A stretch of DNA of 64,000 nt. Origin: CAG-791 sp045546175. Lineage in GTDB: Bacteria > Bacillota > Clostridia > Lachnospirales > Lachnospiraceae. Numbering within the stretch: position 1 is the stretch's first letter; every line of letters begins with the position of its first letter. Where the stretch lies: positions 1-64,000 of the forward strand of contig JAZQCI010000001.1 in assembly GCA_045546175.1 (NCBI GenBank). Direction: 5' to 3'. Below are positions 52,291 through 61,887 of this stretch, one piece after another. The notes under the pieces were generated by a model, which was not told where the DNA came from, ran no database searches, and saw nothing but the letters and a program-made list of their open reading frames with translations. The translations under genes were made by a program, and so were the position numbers.

Positions 52291-53283
52291 TTGAGTAAAA
52301 CAATCAGCCCGCAGCAGCACTGCAGCGGGATCGGCGGCCAGGCGGTCCTTGAAGGCGTCATGATGAAGAACGGCAGGAACTACGCTGTCGCGGTCCGCAA
52401 AGAGAACGGCGAGATCGTTATCAAAAAAGATACGTATGACGGTATCTTTTCGAATCTGCAGGTGCGCAGCATTCCCGTTGTGCGCGGCTTCTTCGTTCTC
52501 GTCGACTCGCTGGTCCTTGGCCTTCGCGTGACGGATTACTCCGCCTCCATGTACGATCCCGAGGACACGACTGATCCGGATTCTCCCAAAGAGAAGCTGA
52601 TCACGACGCTGATCCTTATCGCATCCATGGTCATCGCAGTCGGACTTTTTATCCTTCTGCCTTATGCAATCGCCAATTTTGTGAGCAGCAGGATCGGCAA
52701 TCCGGGGATCCTGGTCCTCATAGAGGGAGTCCTTCGCCTTTCGATCTTTCTGATCTATATCACCGCGATCTCCGCCATGAAGGATATCCGGAGGCTCTAC
52801 CAGTACCACGGCGCGGAGCACAAGTGCATCAACTGCCTGGAGAGCGGGCTTCCTCTCACCGTGGAGAACGCCAGAAAGAGCACCCGCCTGCACAAGCGCT
52901 GCGGAAGCAGCTTTACGATGTTTGTCATGCTGGTGAGCATTATTCTGTTCTTTTTCATCCGGACGGACAGCCACGTCATGCGTGTCGTGCTTCGGATCCT
53001 GCTCATTCCGGTGATCTCCGGTGTATCCTATGAGATCATCCGCCTGGCGGGAAGCAGCAATAATCCGCTGATCCAGCTGATCTCGAAACCCGGCCTCTGG
53101 ATGCAGCTTATGACGACCAAGGAGCCGGACGACGATATGATCCGGGTGGGAATCGCTTCCGTGGAAGCGGTCTTCGACTGGAAGAAGTATCTCTCAGACG
53201 AATTCGGCGCGGCTGAGCAGGCTTCGGAATCCTGTTCCGAAAACGCCGAATGCAATAACACTGCGGCGGCAATGAACCGATGA
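52291..53283 (+). CDS. DUF1385 family membrane protein
   Basis: The TTG at 52291 gives 330 residues beginning SKTISPQQHCSGIGGQAVLE, with the conserved GIGGQAVLEGVMMKNG signature and YHGAEHKCINCLESG in the middle, which looks like a metal site. Four membrane segments are visible. The family is widespread in Firmicutes and usually lies between rpmE and prmC, as here; function is unknown. The ribosome site belongs to a repeat fragment. Confidence 0.85.
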   Translation: MSKTISPQQHCSGIGGQAVLEGVMMKNGRNYAVAVRKENGEIVIKKDTYDGIFSNLQVRSIPVVRGFFVLVDSLVLGLRVTDYSASMYDPEDTTDPDSPKEKLITTLILIASMVIAVGLFILLPYAIANFVSSRIGNPGILVLIEGVLRLSIFLIYITAISAMKDIRRLYQYHGAEHKCINCLESGLPLTVENARKSTRLHKRCGSSFTMFVMLVSIILFFFIRTDSHVMRVVLRILLIPVISGVSYEIIRLAGSSNNPLIQLISKPGLWMQLMTTKEPDDDMIRVGIASVEAVFDWKKYLSDEFGAAEQASESCSENAECNNTAAAMNR

Positions 53284-53307
53284 AAGCGCCCCGCTGTGGA
53301 AGCCTTT

Positions 53308-53419
53308 AACTCAGCGGGAATTTTCCCGTCTGAGTTAAATGATGCACACGCGTGCGGAAAGGAAGGAGCTGTCCGAAGGGCAGCCCGCACGCGGCGCAGC
53401 GGCTCGCTGTGCGAGCCTT
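53308..53419. repeat. Structured intergenic repeat, copy 4
   Basis: A leading hairpin AACTCAG...CTGAGTT (53308-53336) is followed by the core (53342-53419). The loop hairpin is GCTGTCC/GGGCAGC (one G-T pair) and the last hairpin is GGCTCGC/GCGAGCC with a TGT loop. It lies between the DUF1385 gene and prmC. Confidence 0.85.
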
Positions 53420-53460
53420 TATATTAATAAATCGATGGCATGGGACAATCAGGAGGCAGT

Positions 53461-54345
53461 TTGAACAGCAGAGAAGAAGCGGCTGCAGCCGTGTATAAGG
53501 AGTTATACCGGGAAGGCGTACAGGACCTTACCCCGGTACTTAATGAGGAGAGGGAGGCGCAGCTGGACACGCGGCTCCTTCTTGAGTATGTGTGCGGAAC
53601 AAACCTCCAGACACTTATTCTGGATGGAGACCGCCCCGTCTCCGCGCAGGAGGCCGCACTCTTCAGAGAGTACGTGGCGCGAAGGAAAAACCGGGAACCT
53701 CTCGCCTATATCCTGGGAGAATGGGATTTTATGGGACTTTCTTTCGAAGTCAGCCCGGATGTTCTGGTCCCCGAGCAGGACACGGAGAATCTGATCGAGG
53801 AGATCATGAAGGATCTTCACGACTCGGACCGAATCCTGGATCTGTGCACCGGCAGCGGCTGCATCCTGCTCAGTCTCTTAAAGTACTCAAACGGGACCAC
53901 GGGCGTGGGAACCGACCTCTCGAAGAGAGCTCTTGCCATGGCAAAAAGGAATGCGGAACGCCTGGGACTCACGGACAGGGTCGACCTTCGGTGCGGCGAT
54001 CTCTTTGCGCCTATAGGAGAGTATGAGAAGTTCGATATTATTGTCTCTAACCCGCCTTACATAAAGACGGAGACCATAGAGCACCTCGCGCCGGAAGTGA
54101 GGGACCATGAACCCATGATGGCGCTGGATGGAGGAGAAGACGGTCTTACTTTTTACAGAAGGATCATTCCGGAAGCGGTGCGCCATCTGGTGACCGGCGG
54201 CTATCTGTTTCTGGAGATCGGCTATGACCAGGGGGATGCCGTCGCGGCTCTCATGAGGGACGCCGGCTACTACGACGTGAGAACGATAAAGGATTACGGC
54301 GGAAATGACCGCATTGTGTGCGGGATCAAAAGCATACGGCAGTGA
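53461..54345 (+). CDS. prmC: Release factor glutamine methyltransferase
   Basis: PrmC methylates the Gln of the GGQ motif in release factors. The 294 residues show the N-terminal helical bundle, the SAM site DLCTGSGCILLSLLKY and the catalytic NPPY in SNPPYIKTE. The TTG at 53461 is used because AGGAGG lies four bases upstream; an earlier ATG overlaps that site. prfA, its substrate gene, follows after a repeat fragment. Confidence 0.93.
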   Translation: MNSREEAAAAVYKELYREGVQDLTPVLNEEREAQLDTRLLLEYVCGTNLQTLILDGDRPVSAQEAALFREYVARRKNREPLAYILGEWDFMGLSFEVSPDVLVPEQDTENLIEEIMKDLHDSDRILDLCTGSGCILLSLLKYSNGTTGVGTDLSKRALAMAKRNAERLGLTDRVDLRCGDLFAPIGEYEKFDIIVSNPPYIKTETIEHLAPEVRDHEPMMALDGGEDGLTFYRRIIPEAVRHLVTGGYLFLEIGYDQGDAVAALMRDAGYYDVRTIKDYGGNDRIVCGIKSIRQ

Positions 54346-54396
54346 TGCTCGCGCACGGCGGCTCGCACCGCGAGTCTTAATAATGCACAGGCGTGC
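54346..54396. repeat. Rearranged fragment of the structured repeat
   Basis: The two parts occur in reverse order: GGCTCGC...GCGAGTC first, then atgcacaggcgtgcat. It lies between prmC and prfA. Confidence 0.5.
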
Positions 54397-54419
54397 ATAT
54401 AAATGGAGATCGGAATTTT

Positions 54420-55499
54420 ATGTTTGACAAACTCGACAGCGTAATGCTGCGCTATGAAGATATTCAGCGGGAGCTGGCAAGCCCCGATATTGCCTCCAAC
54501 CAGGACAGGTTCCGTAAGCTCATGAAAGAGCAGAGCGACCTGATGCCTCTTGTGGAAGCGTACAGCGAGTACCGCAAATGCAAGGAAGCGGCGGACGACT
54601 CCCTCATGATCCTGGAGGAAGAGAGCGACGAAGAGATGCGGGAGCTGGCCAAAGAAGAGCTGGCAGAGGCCAAAAAGAGGATCGTGGAACTTGAAGATGA
54701 GATCAGGATCCTCCTTCTTCCCAAGGATCCCAATGATGAGAAGAACGTCATCGTGGAAATCCGCGCCGGCGCAGGCGGAGATGAAGCCGCCCTGTTTGCC
54801 GCGGAAGTGTACAGGATGTACGTGCACTACGCGGAGAACCGGGGCTGGAGAACGGAAATACTGGATTTTGAGGAGATCGGGATCGGCGGTATGAAATCCG
54901 TCAGTTTCATGATCCGCGGCCAGGGCGCTTACTCCCGGATGAAGTATGAGAGCGGAGTCCACAGGGTCCAGCGCGTGCCCGCGACGGAATCCGGCGGCAG
55001 GATCCACACTTCGACCATAACGGTGGCGGTCATCCCGGAAGTGGACGACGACATCGTCATCGACATCCCGGACAAGGACGTCCGAATCGACGTCATGAGG
55101 GCCTCCGGCAACGGCGGCCAGTGTGTCAACACGACCGACTCCGCGGTGAGGCTGACCCACTATCCGACCGGGATCGTCATCTACAGCCAGACGGAGAAGT
55201 CCCAGATCCAGAACAAGGCCAAGGCCTGGGCTCTTTTGCGGTCCAAATTGTATGACCTCGAGATGCAGAAGAGGCACGACGAGGAGGCGGACCTGCGGAG
55301 AAGCCAGGTGGGCACGGGAGACCGCTCCGAGAAGATCCGGACCTACAATTTCCCGCAGGGACGCGTCACGGACCACAGGATCAAGCTGACTCTCTATAAG
55401 ATCGACGCGGTGATGAACGGGGATCTCGATGAGATCATAGACAGCCTGATCGCGGCAGATCAGGCCGCTAAATTGTTGAAGATGAACGAGACTGTCTGA
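54420..55499 (+). CDS. prfA: Peptide chain release factor 1
   Basis: RF1 ends translation at UAA and UAG. The 359 residues include PATESGGRIHTS, whose PAT matches the tripeptide anticodon, and GNGGQCVNTTDSAVR, with the GGQ that PrmC methylates. The start at 54420 gives the standard N-terminus FDKLDSVMLRYEDI. GGAG nine bases upstream is the likely ribosome site. Confidence 0.95.
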   Translation: MFDKLDSVMLRYEDIQRELASPDIASNQDRFRKLMKEQSDLMPLVEAYSEYRKCKEAADDSLMILEEESDEEMRELAKEELAEAKKRIVELEDEIRILLLPKDPNDEKNVIVEIRAGAGGDEAALFAAEVYRMYVHYAENRGWRTEILDFEEIGIGGMKSVSFMIRGQGAYSRMKYESGVHRVQRVPATESGGRIHTSTITVAVIPEVDDDIVIDIPDKDVRIDVMRASGNGGQCVNTTDSAVRLTHYPTGIVIYSQTEKSQIQNKAKAWALLRSKLYDLEMQKRHDEEADLRRSQVGTGDRSEKIRTYNFPQGRVTDHRIKLTLYKIDAVMNGDLDEIIDSLIAADQAAKLLKMNETV

Positions 55500-55604
55500 T
55501 ATTATTAAAGGGAGGTCCGCAATACGGATCCGGCTGCTGTTTTGACAGTTATGCGGCGGCAAAACAGTTACAATAATCAATTTCTGAGAGGGGAAAGCAA
55601 AAAA

Positions 55605-57176
55605 ATGGCAGTACATCTGTTCGGCGCCATAGATGTCGGCAGCTACGTCTATGAAATGAAGATCTTCGAGCTGTCCAGGAAAAACGGGATCAGGCAGATC
55701 GACAACATCCGTCATATGATCGACCTGGGAACCGACACGTATCACAGTGGCAGGGTCTCCAGGGTCCATATGGCGGAGCTGAAGAGAATTCTGTCCGAAT
55801 CCGCGGCGATCATGAAGAATTACCAGGTGGAGGCTTACAAAGCCTATGGCACCAGCGCTTTTCGCGAGATGAAGAATTCCAGCATGGTCCTGTCGCAGCT
55901 CGAGCAGGAGACGGGGATCCGCATCGAGATTCTCGACAATACCGAGCAGCGGTTTTTGGACTACAAGTCCGTCGCTTCCAAGGGCGAAGTGTTCAGCCGT
56001 TTTCTGGAGCAGTCCACCGCCATCGTCGATATAGGCGGAGGAAGCATTCAGATTTCCCTGTTCGAGAAGGACAAGCTCAGTGCCACACAGAACCTTCGGA
56101 TCGGCGTACTGCGCGTCAGGGACCAGCTGGAGAGAGTCGGCGCGAGGTCCGTACAGAATGAGACCCTGATCGAGGAGCTGGTCAACACGCAGCTGAACGT
56201 CTTTAAGAAGCTGTACCTGAAGGACCGCGATATCAAGCAGATCGTAGTCATAGACGACTATCTGGCGGACGCGTCCCGAGACGCGGCAAACTTCGATGGC
56301 TCCGGCCGCGTGATCCCCGGAGATATGGGGCAGGCGGAATTTTTTGACACGGAAGCACTCACGGCTTTCATAGACGGACTGCGGGAGAACAACGCCTTCG
56401 CGCTCTCCTCAAGGCTCGGGATCTCCGACGAAAAGATTCCGCTGCTCAAGATCAGCTCGATCATCACCCGGTGCATCGCCAAGACCATGAAGGCCGATAT
56501 GATCTGGGTCCCGGGCGTGACCCTCTGCGACGGCATGGTATATGACTACGCGCTGTCCAGAAAATACATAAAGCCGGAGCACGATTTTGAGCAGGACATC
56601 CTCACCTGCGCGCTGCAGACGTCCAAGCGCTACAAGGGAAGCGAGGACCGCGCCAGGACGCTGGATCTCATCGCCCTTCAGATCTTTGACAGCATGAAGC
56701 GCGTCCACGGGATGGGGAACAGAGAAAGGCTCCTTTTGCGGCTGTGCGCGCTGCTGCATGACTGCGGCAAGTATATCAGCATGCAGAACCTCTCGGACTG
56801 CTCCTACAACATCATCATGTCCACGGAGATCATCGGCCTTTCCGCCAGGGAGCGGGAGATCGTGGCCAATGTCGTCCGCTACAACCACCGGCAGTACGAT
56901 TACTACGAGGACAGCGGCATGCGCGGAAGGCTCAGCATGGAGGACTACCTGACCGTCACCAGACTGACGGCGATCCTGCGCCTCGCCAACGGCCTTGACC
57001 GCTCGCACAAGAAGAAGTTTACGGACATCAAGATCCGGCTCCGCGAAGGAGAACTTCAGATCATTGTCAGTACAAAGAAGGATATCACCCTGGAAAAGGG
57101 CCTGTTCGACAACAGGGCGCGCTTTTTTGAAGATGTTTTCAGTGTAAAGCCGGTGATCCGGCAGCGTGAATTCTGA
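55605..57176 (+). CDS. Ppx/GppA phosphatase with HD domain
   Basis: The 523-residue protein has the actin-like Ppx/GppA fold: AIDVGSYVYEM near residue 6, FREMKNSSMVL and a phosphate-binding IVDIGGGSIQISLF. A C-terminal HD domain begins about residue 325 (ALLHDCGKYISM near 383; VRYNHRQYDY). Such proteins degrade polyphosphate or pppGpp. ppk1 follows directly, so a polyphosphate role is most likely. The start at 55605 follows GAGAGGGGA. Confidence 0.88.
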   Translation: MAVHLFGAIDVGSYVYEMKIFELSRKNGIRQIDNIRHMIDLGTDTYHSGRVSRVHMAELKRILSESAAIMKNYQVEAYKAYGTSAFREMKNSSMVLSQLEQETGIRIEILDNTEQRFLDYKSVASKGEVFSRFLEQSTAIVDIGGGSIQISLFEKDKLSATQNLRIGVLRVRDQLERVGARSVQNETLIEELVNTQLNVFKKLYLKDRDIKQIVVIDDYLADASRDAANFDGSGRVIPGDMGQAEFFDTEALTAFIDGLRENNAFALSSRLGISDEKIPLLKISSIITRCIAKTMKADMIWVPGVTLCDGMVYDYALSRKYIKPEHDFEQDILTCALQTSKRYKGSEDRARTLDLIALQIFDSMKRVHGMGNRERLLLRLCALLHDCGKYISMQNLSDCSYNIIMSTEIIGLSAREREIVANVVRYNHRQYDYYEDSGMRGRLSMEDYLTVTRLTAILRLANGLDRSHKKKFTDIKIRLREGELQIIVSTKKDITLEKGLFDNRARFFEDVFSVKPVIRQREF

Positions 57177-57196
57177 TCGGAGGGAGGGAGAGATAT

Positions 57197-59398
57197 ATGG
57201 CGACAGAGATTATTGATTTCAAAAATCCTCAGTATTACATAAACAGGGAGCTCAGCTGGATCGAATTCGACAGAAGGTGCCTGAGCGAAGCCCGCAACAA
57301 AGAGAACCCTCTGCTCGAAAGGCTCAAGTTCCTGAGCATTACCGCCTCGAACCTCGACGAATTCTTCATGGTGAGAGTGGCGTCGCTCCGGGACATGGTG
57401 CAGGCCGGCTACAAAAAGAAGGACATAGCGGGGATGACGGCGTCCGAGCAGCTCTCCGCCGTTTTAGAGGCGACCCATACATTTATGCAGCAGCAGTACT
57501 GGACGCTGAACCGGCAGCTCCTTCCCGCTCTGGAAGAGCAGAAGATCCGTATGGTGCGCGACCTCGATGAACTGAGCAAAGCCGACCAGAGATTTGTAGA
57601 GGACTACTTTATAAGCAATGTCTTCCCTGTTCTCACCCCAATGGCTGTGGACAGCTCCCGTCCTTTCCCGCTGATTCGCAACAAGAGCCTCAACATCGGA
57701 GCCCTTCTGACCAGAAAGGAGAGCGCCGCTCCCGGCATTCTGGGAACGGGCAAAAAATCGAAGAAGGCCGGCAAAAACCCTAAGGCAAAATATGAATTTG
57801 CCACGGTTCAGGTCCCCGGCGTCCTTCCCAGGATCCTTGTTCTGCCAAGGCTCGAAGGCGAGCCCGCCAGACTGGTTCTTTTGGAGGATATCATTCGCAG
57901 GTTCCTGCCCATGCTGTTCGTGAACTATGAGATCAAGTGCGCCGGTCCTTACAGGATCATGAGAAGCGCGGATCTTGAGATCGCGGAAGACGAGGCGGAG
58001 GACCTTCTCAAGGAGATCCAGAAGCAGCTCAAGAAGCGGCAGAGAGGCGACGCGATCCGCCTGGAGGTGGAAAAAGGCGTCGACGAACAGCTCCTGCACC
58101 TTCTCATGGAAGAGCTGTCCCTCGACAAGGACTACGTCTACGAGGTGGACGGACCTCTTGATCTCACCTACCTGATGAAGGCCTACGGCATCGAAGGCCA
58201 TGACGAGCTGCGCGAGCACAGCTACGCGGCGCCTCAGGCTGTTCCCGAGTTTCCCGCCGGCTGCGATATTTTCGAGCAGATCCGCAAGGGCGATGTCTTT
58301 ATGCACCATCCCTATCAGACTTTTGACCCGGTGGTGAAATTTGTGTCCGACGCGGCCGACGATCCCAGCGTCCTGGCGATCAAGCAGACCCTCTACCGCG
58401 TGAGCGGACATTCCCCGATCGTCGCGGCACTGGCCCGCGCGGCGGAAAACGGCAAGCAGGTCACCGTTCTGGTGGAACTCAAAGCCCGTTTTGACGAGGA
58501 GAACAACATCGAGTGGGCCAAGCAGCTTGAAAAGGCCGGCTGCCATGTCATCTACGGACTGCAGAACCTCAAGACACACAGCAAGATCACGCTGGTCGTC
58601 CGAAGAGAAGAAGACGGCATCCGCCGCTATGTACATCTGGGAACCGGCAACTACAACGATTCCACGGCGAAGCTGTACACGGACGTCGGACTGATGACCT
58701 GCAGCGACCCGATCGGCGAGGACGCCACGGCGGTCTTCAATATGCTGTCCGGCTACTCGGAGCCCAGGTTCTGGAACAAGCTCTCTCTGGCGCCGCTCTG
58801 GCTCAAGGACCGGTTCATCAACCTGATCGGCCGCGAGCAGAGGCATGCGCAGAACGGAGAGACGGCCCATATCATCGCCAAGATGAACTCGCTGTGCGAT
58901 CCCGACGTGATGGAAGCTCTCTACAAAGCCAGCGCGGCAGGCGTGGAGATCGAGCTGATCGTAAGGGGCATCTGCTGCATCCGGCCCGGGATCCCCGGCG
59001 TGAGCGAAAATATCACGGTGCGCTCGATCGTCGGCAATTTCCTGGAGCACAGCCGGATCTACTATTTTGAAAACGGCGGATCGCCGGAAGTTTACGCGGC
59101 CAGTGCGGACTGGATGCCCAGAAATCTAGACCGGCGCGTGGAGATCATGTTCCCCCTCGAAGACAGCGAGATCCGTGCGAAAGCGCTCCACATCCTGCAG
59201 CTTGAACTGGAGGACACGGTGAAGGCCCACATCCTCAGAAGCGACGGCACTTATGACCGCGTGGACAGAAGAGGGAAGGAACTGATCAATTCCCAGCTTC
59301 AGTTCTGCGCCGAGGCCGTAAAAGAAGCTTCCGCGCTCCGGCGGGGCCGTGACAACCGCACCTTTATCCCTAAGGAACCGGTGGCACAGGAGGACTGA
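57197..59398 (+). CDS. ppk1: Polyphosphate kinase 1
   Basis: PPK1 builds polyphosphate from ATP. The 733 residues show all four domains: NRELSWIEFDRRCL at the N-terminus, the N1 and N2 regions, and the two phospholipase-D-like C domains, with the autophosphorylated His in KTHSKITLVVRREE and the HLGTGNYND segment. The gene is 20 bases after ppx/gppA, so synthesis and breakdown genes are adjacent. GAGGGAGGGAG precedes the ATG. Confidence 0.95.
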   Translation: MATEIIDFKNPQYYINRELSWIEFDRRCLSEARNKENPLLERLKFLSITASNLDEFFMVRVASLRDMVQAGYKKKDIAGMTASEQLSAVLEATHTFMQQQYWTLNRQLLPALEEQKIRMVRDLDELSKADQRFVEDYFISNVFPVLTPMAVDSSRPFPLIRNKSLNIGALLTRKESAAPGILGTGKKSKKAGKNPKAKYEFATVQVPGVLPRILVLPRLEGEPARLVLLEDIIRRFLPMLFVNYEIKCAGPYRIMRSADLEIAEDEAEDLLKEIQKQLKKRQRGDAIRLEVEKGVDEQLLHLLMEELSLDKDYVYEVDGPLDLTYLMKAYGIEGHDELREHSYAAPQAVPEFPAGCDIFEQIRKGDVFMHHPYQTFDPVVKFVSDAADDPSVLAIKQTLYRVSGHSPIVAALARAAENGKQVTVLVELKARFDEENNIEWAKQLEKAGCHVIYGLQNLKTHSKITLVVRREEDGIRRYVHLGTGNYNDSTAKLYTDVGLMTCSDPIGEDATAVFNMLSGYSEPRFWNKLSLAPLWLKDRFINLIGREQRHAQNGETAHIIAKMNSLCDPDVMEALYKASAAGVEIELIVRGICCIRPGIPGVSENITVRSIVGNFLEHSRIYYFENGGSPEVYAASADWMPRNLDRRVEIMFPLEDSEIRAKALHILQLELEDTVKAHILRSDGTYDRVDRRGKELINSQLQFCAEAVKEASALRRGRDNRTFIPKEPVAQED

Positions 59399-59512
59399 TC
59401 TCTTTTCGAAATGAATGTAGCAGTTTAAATTTTGCTCTCTTTATGGTATCCTATCAATATATATGGGCACTAATCGCAGGCAGGTACGCCGCAGTGAACA
59501 GGAGGGTGCAAT

Positions 59513-60646
59513 ATGGCACAGGAAACTGTTATAAAGGATACAGCCGCTAACCAAAAGACCGGTTACGAGTATGAAAAAGACGCTAAATTTGTCGCTTACG
59601 TCTCTTCCTACACGAGAGGAAGAGGCCAGAAATATGGGATCAGAATCTATGATGTGGATATGGAGAACGGTTATCTGATCGAGAAGAATCAGATCGAGAT
59701 CTCAAACTCCTCCTATGTCACGATCTCCCATAACCGCAAGTACCTTTACTCGATTACTGATTTCGGCATTGAAGCTTACAAGATCGTCAAGGGCGGGAAT
59801 CTCGAGCAGATCAACCTCGCTTCGATCAACGGCATGAGAGGCTCCTACCTCTCCACCGACTATGCGGACGAATTCCTCTTTGTCTCCGGCTATCACGACG
59901 GAAAGATCACCGTGCTCCGGCTCGGTGAGGACGGCTCGGTGGGAGAGATCTGTGACGAGCTCTTCCTCAAGGGACTGGGAAGTATCGCGGAGCGCAATTT
60001 CCGGCCTCACGTGCAGTGCGTGAAGATGACGAGAGACAACCGTTTCCTCCTGGCCGCCGATCTCGGAATGGATCATGTCAATGTATATACACTGAACAGG
60101 AAGAACGGCCACATCAAGCAGTGCGCGATCCTTCACTCCGAGCTGGAATCCGCTCCCAGGCATCTCAAGTTCTCCAAGGACGGACATTTCCTCTATGTCG
60201 TCCACGAGCTCAAGAATATTATCGACGTCTATTTCTACCATGAAGTGGACGGCGCCCCGGATTTCGAGAAGATCCAGACGGTTTCGACCCTCAACAACTA
60301 TCACGCTACGGGATCTGCCGCCAGCGCGCTGAACTTCTCTTCGGATTTCAAGTATCTGATCAGTTCCAACGCGGGCGACAATTCGGTGGTCATCTTCCGG
60401 ATCGATCCCGACAACGGGTATCTCTACAAGGTCCTCTGCCTGCCGATCAGCGGCGAGTACCCCAAGGACGCGGCTCTCTTCCCGGACAACCGGCACCTGG
60501 TCTCACTCAACCACGAGTCCAATACCATGACATTCTTCAGCGTCGATCTGGAAAAGGGACTGCTGGTCATGCACGGCAAGGAGATCAATATCGACAAGCC
60601 TAACTGCATAATCTTCCACAAACTGCAGGGAGATCAGATCGGCTGA
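59513..60646 (+). CDS. Lactonase-family seven-bladed beta-propeller protein
   Basis: The 377-residue protein has the repeating blade pattern of the lactonase/PGL family: FVAYVSSYTRGRGQKYGIRI, FRPHVQCVKMTRDNRFLLAA, HLKFSKDGHFLYVVHEL and YLISSNAGDNSVVIFRI. Members hydrolyse 6-phosphogluconolactone or similar lactones, or serve other roles. Catalytic residues cannot be confirmed by eye. AGGAGGGTG precedes the ATG. Confidence 0.75.
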   Translation: MAQETVIKDTAANQKTGYEYEKDAKFVAYVSSYTRGRGQKYGIRIYDVDMENGYLIEKNQIEISNSSYVTISHNRKYLYSITDFGIEAYKIVKGGNLEQINLASINGMRGSYLSTDYADEFLFVSGYHDGKITVLRLGEDGSVGEICDELFLKGLGSIAERNFRPHVQCVKMTRDNRFLLAADLGMDHVNVYTLNRKNGHIKQCAILHSELESAPRHLKFSKDGHFLYVVHELKNIIDVYFYHEVDGAPDFEKIQTVSTLNNYHATGSAASALNFSSDFKYLISSNAGDNSVVIFRIDPDNGYLYKVLCLPISGEYPKDAALFPDNRHLVSLNHESNTMTFFSVDLEKGLLVMHGKEINIDKPNCIIFHKLQGDQIG

Positions 60647-60680
60647 ATGAACTGAATGAATTAAAAAAGGCAACAGCAAA

Positions 60681-60720
60681 CTTGCTCAGTGGCAGGACGA
60701 AACCTGTCACTGAGTTTTGT
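60681..60720 (+). terminator. Terminator after the lactonase-like gene
   Basis: CTCAGTGGCAGG (60685-60696) and CCTGTCACTGAG (60703-60714) with one mismatch-like G-T pair, followed by TTTTGTTT. The arms resemble the leading hairpin of the intergenic repeats. Confidence 0.8.
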
Positions 60721-60770
60721 TTGATATCTGAAAAACAGTAAACATAATCAGTTAAGAGGAGAATTTACAA

Positions 60771-61883
60771 ATGGCAGCTGGCTCTGAATTTGGTACCATA
60801 CTGCGCCTCACGACCTGGGGCGAGTCTCACGGCACCGGGATCGGCGCCGTTCTCGACGGTTTCCCGGCCGGAATGGAGCTGTCGCAAGGCGACATCCAGA
60901 AATACCTCGACCGCAGAAAGCCCGGGCAGACCGCTATCGCGACGCCCCGGAAAGAAGCCGATGAAGTCGAGATCCTCTCCGGCGTATTCGAGGGAAGAAC
61001 AACGGGAACGCCCATTTCCCTTCTGATCCGGAACACCTCGCAGAGGTCCGGGGACTACGGCAATCTCAAGGACTGCTTCCGGCCCGGGCACGCAGATTAT
61101 ACCTATTACAGCAAATACGGCTTTCGCGATTACCGCGGCGGCGGGCGCTCAAGCGCGAGAGAGACGGCCGGCCGTGTGGCGGCCGGAGCCATTGCAGCCA
61201 AATTTCTCGAGGAGTTGGGCGTGAACTTATGCGCCTATACAAAGGCGATCGGTCCGGTCTCCATCGACGAATCCCGCTTTGACGCCGCTCTTATCACACA
61301 GACGAGCACTTGTATGCCCGACGCGGTAGCGGACCGGGAGGCTATGGAGTACCTGGAAAACTGCATGGCGCAGAAAGACTCCTCGGGCGGCGTGATCGAG
61401 TGCCGGATCACCGGCGTTCCCGCCGGAATCGGCGACCCGGTCTTTGACAAACTGGACGCCAGGATCGCACAGGCACTCATGTCCATAGGCGCCGTTAAGG
61501 CGGTCGAGATCGGGGATGGCACAGAGGCGGCCCGGGCGAGAGGTTCTTCCAATAATGACGCCTTCTACATGGATGGAGACGCGGTCTCCAAGCGCACCAA
61601 TCACGCGGGCGGGATCCTTGGAGGCATTTCCGACGGTTCTCCGATCCTTTGCAGAGTCCATGTCAAGCCCACTCCGTCGATCTTCCGGGAGCAGGAGACC
61701 GTCGATGAGAGCGGCCGCGACAGGACCCTTCTCATCAAAGGAAGACATGATCCCGTGGTGGTCCCGAGGGCGGTCGTCGTCGTGGAGTGCATGTGCGCGC
61801 TCACTATTTTGGATGCGATGCTGGCAAACATGACCAGCCGCGCCGACACCATCAGGGACTTTTACAACACAAGGAAGCAGTAA
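60771..61883 (+). CDS. aroC: Chorismate synthase
   Basis: Converts EPSP to chorismate with reduced FMN. The 370-residue enzyme has the family opening LTTWGESHGTGIGAV, the RPGHADYTYYSKYG segment and GGGRSSARETAGRVAAGAIA, all conserved. The two active-site His residues are in the first and second of these. It reads into tgt 4 bases later, an unusual pairing that may be only local cotranscription. AGAGGAGAA precedes the ATG. Confidence 0.96.
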   Translation: MAAGSEFGTILRLTTWGESHGTGIGAVLDGFPAGMELSQGDIQKYLDRRKPGQTAIATPRKEADEVEILSGVFEGRTTGTPISLLIRNTSQRSGDYGNLKDCFRPGHADYTYYSKYGFRDYRGGGRSSARETAGRVAAGAIAAKFLEELGVNLCAYTKAIGPVSIDESRFDAALITQTSTCMPDAVADREAMEYLENCMAQKDSSGGVIECRITGVPAGIGDPVFDKLDARIAQALMSIGAVKAVEIGDGTEAARARGSSNNDAFYMDGDAVSKRTNHAGGILGGISDGSPILCRVHVKPTPSIFREQETVDESGRDRTLLIKGRHDPVVVPRAVVVVECMCALTILDAMLANMTSRADTIRDFYNTRKQ

Positions 61884-61887
61884 TACT

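Noticed and set aside
57464..59050. A 528-codon minus-strand frame
   Set aside because: Shadow of ppk1; no ribosome site or domain.
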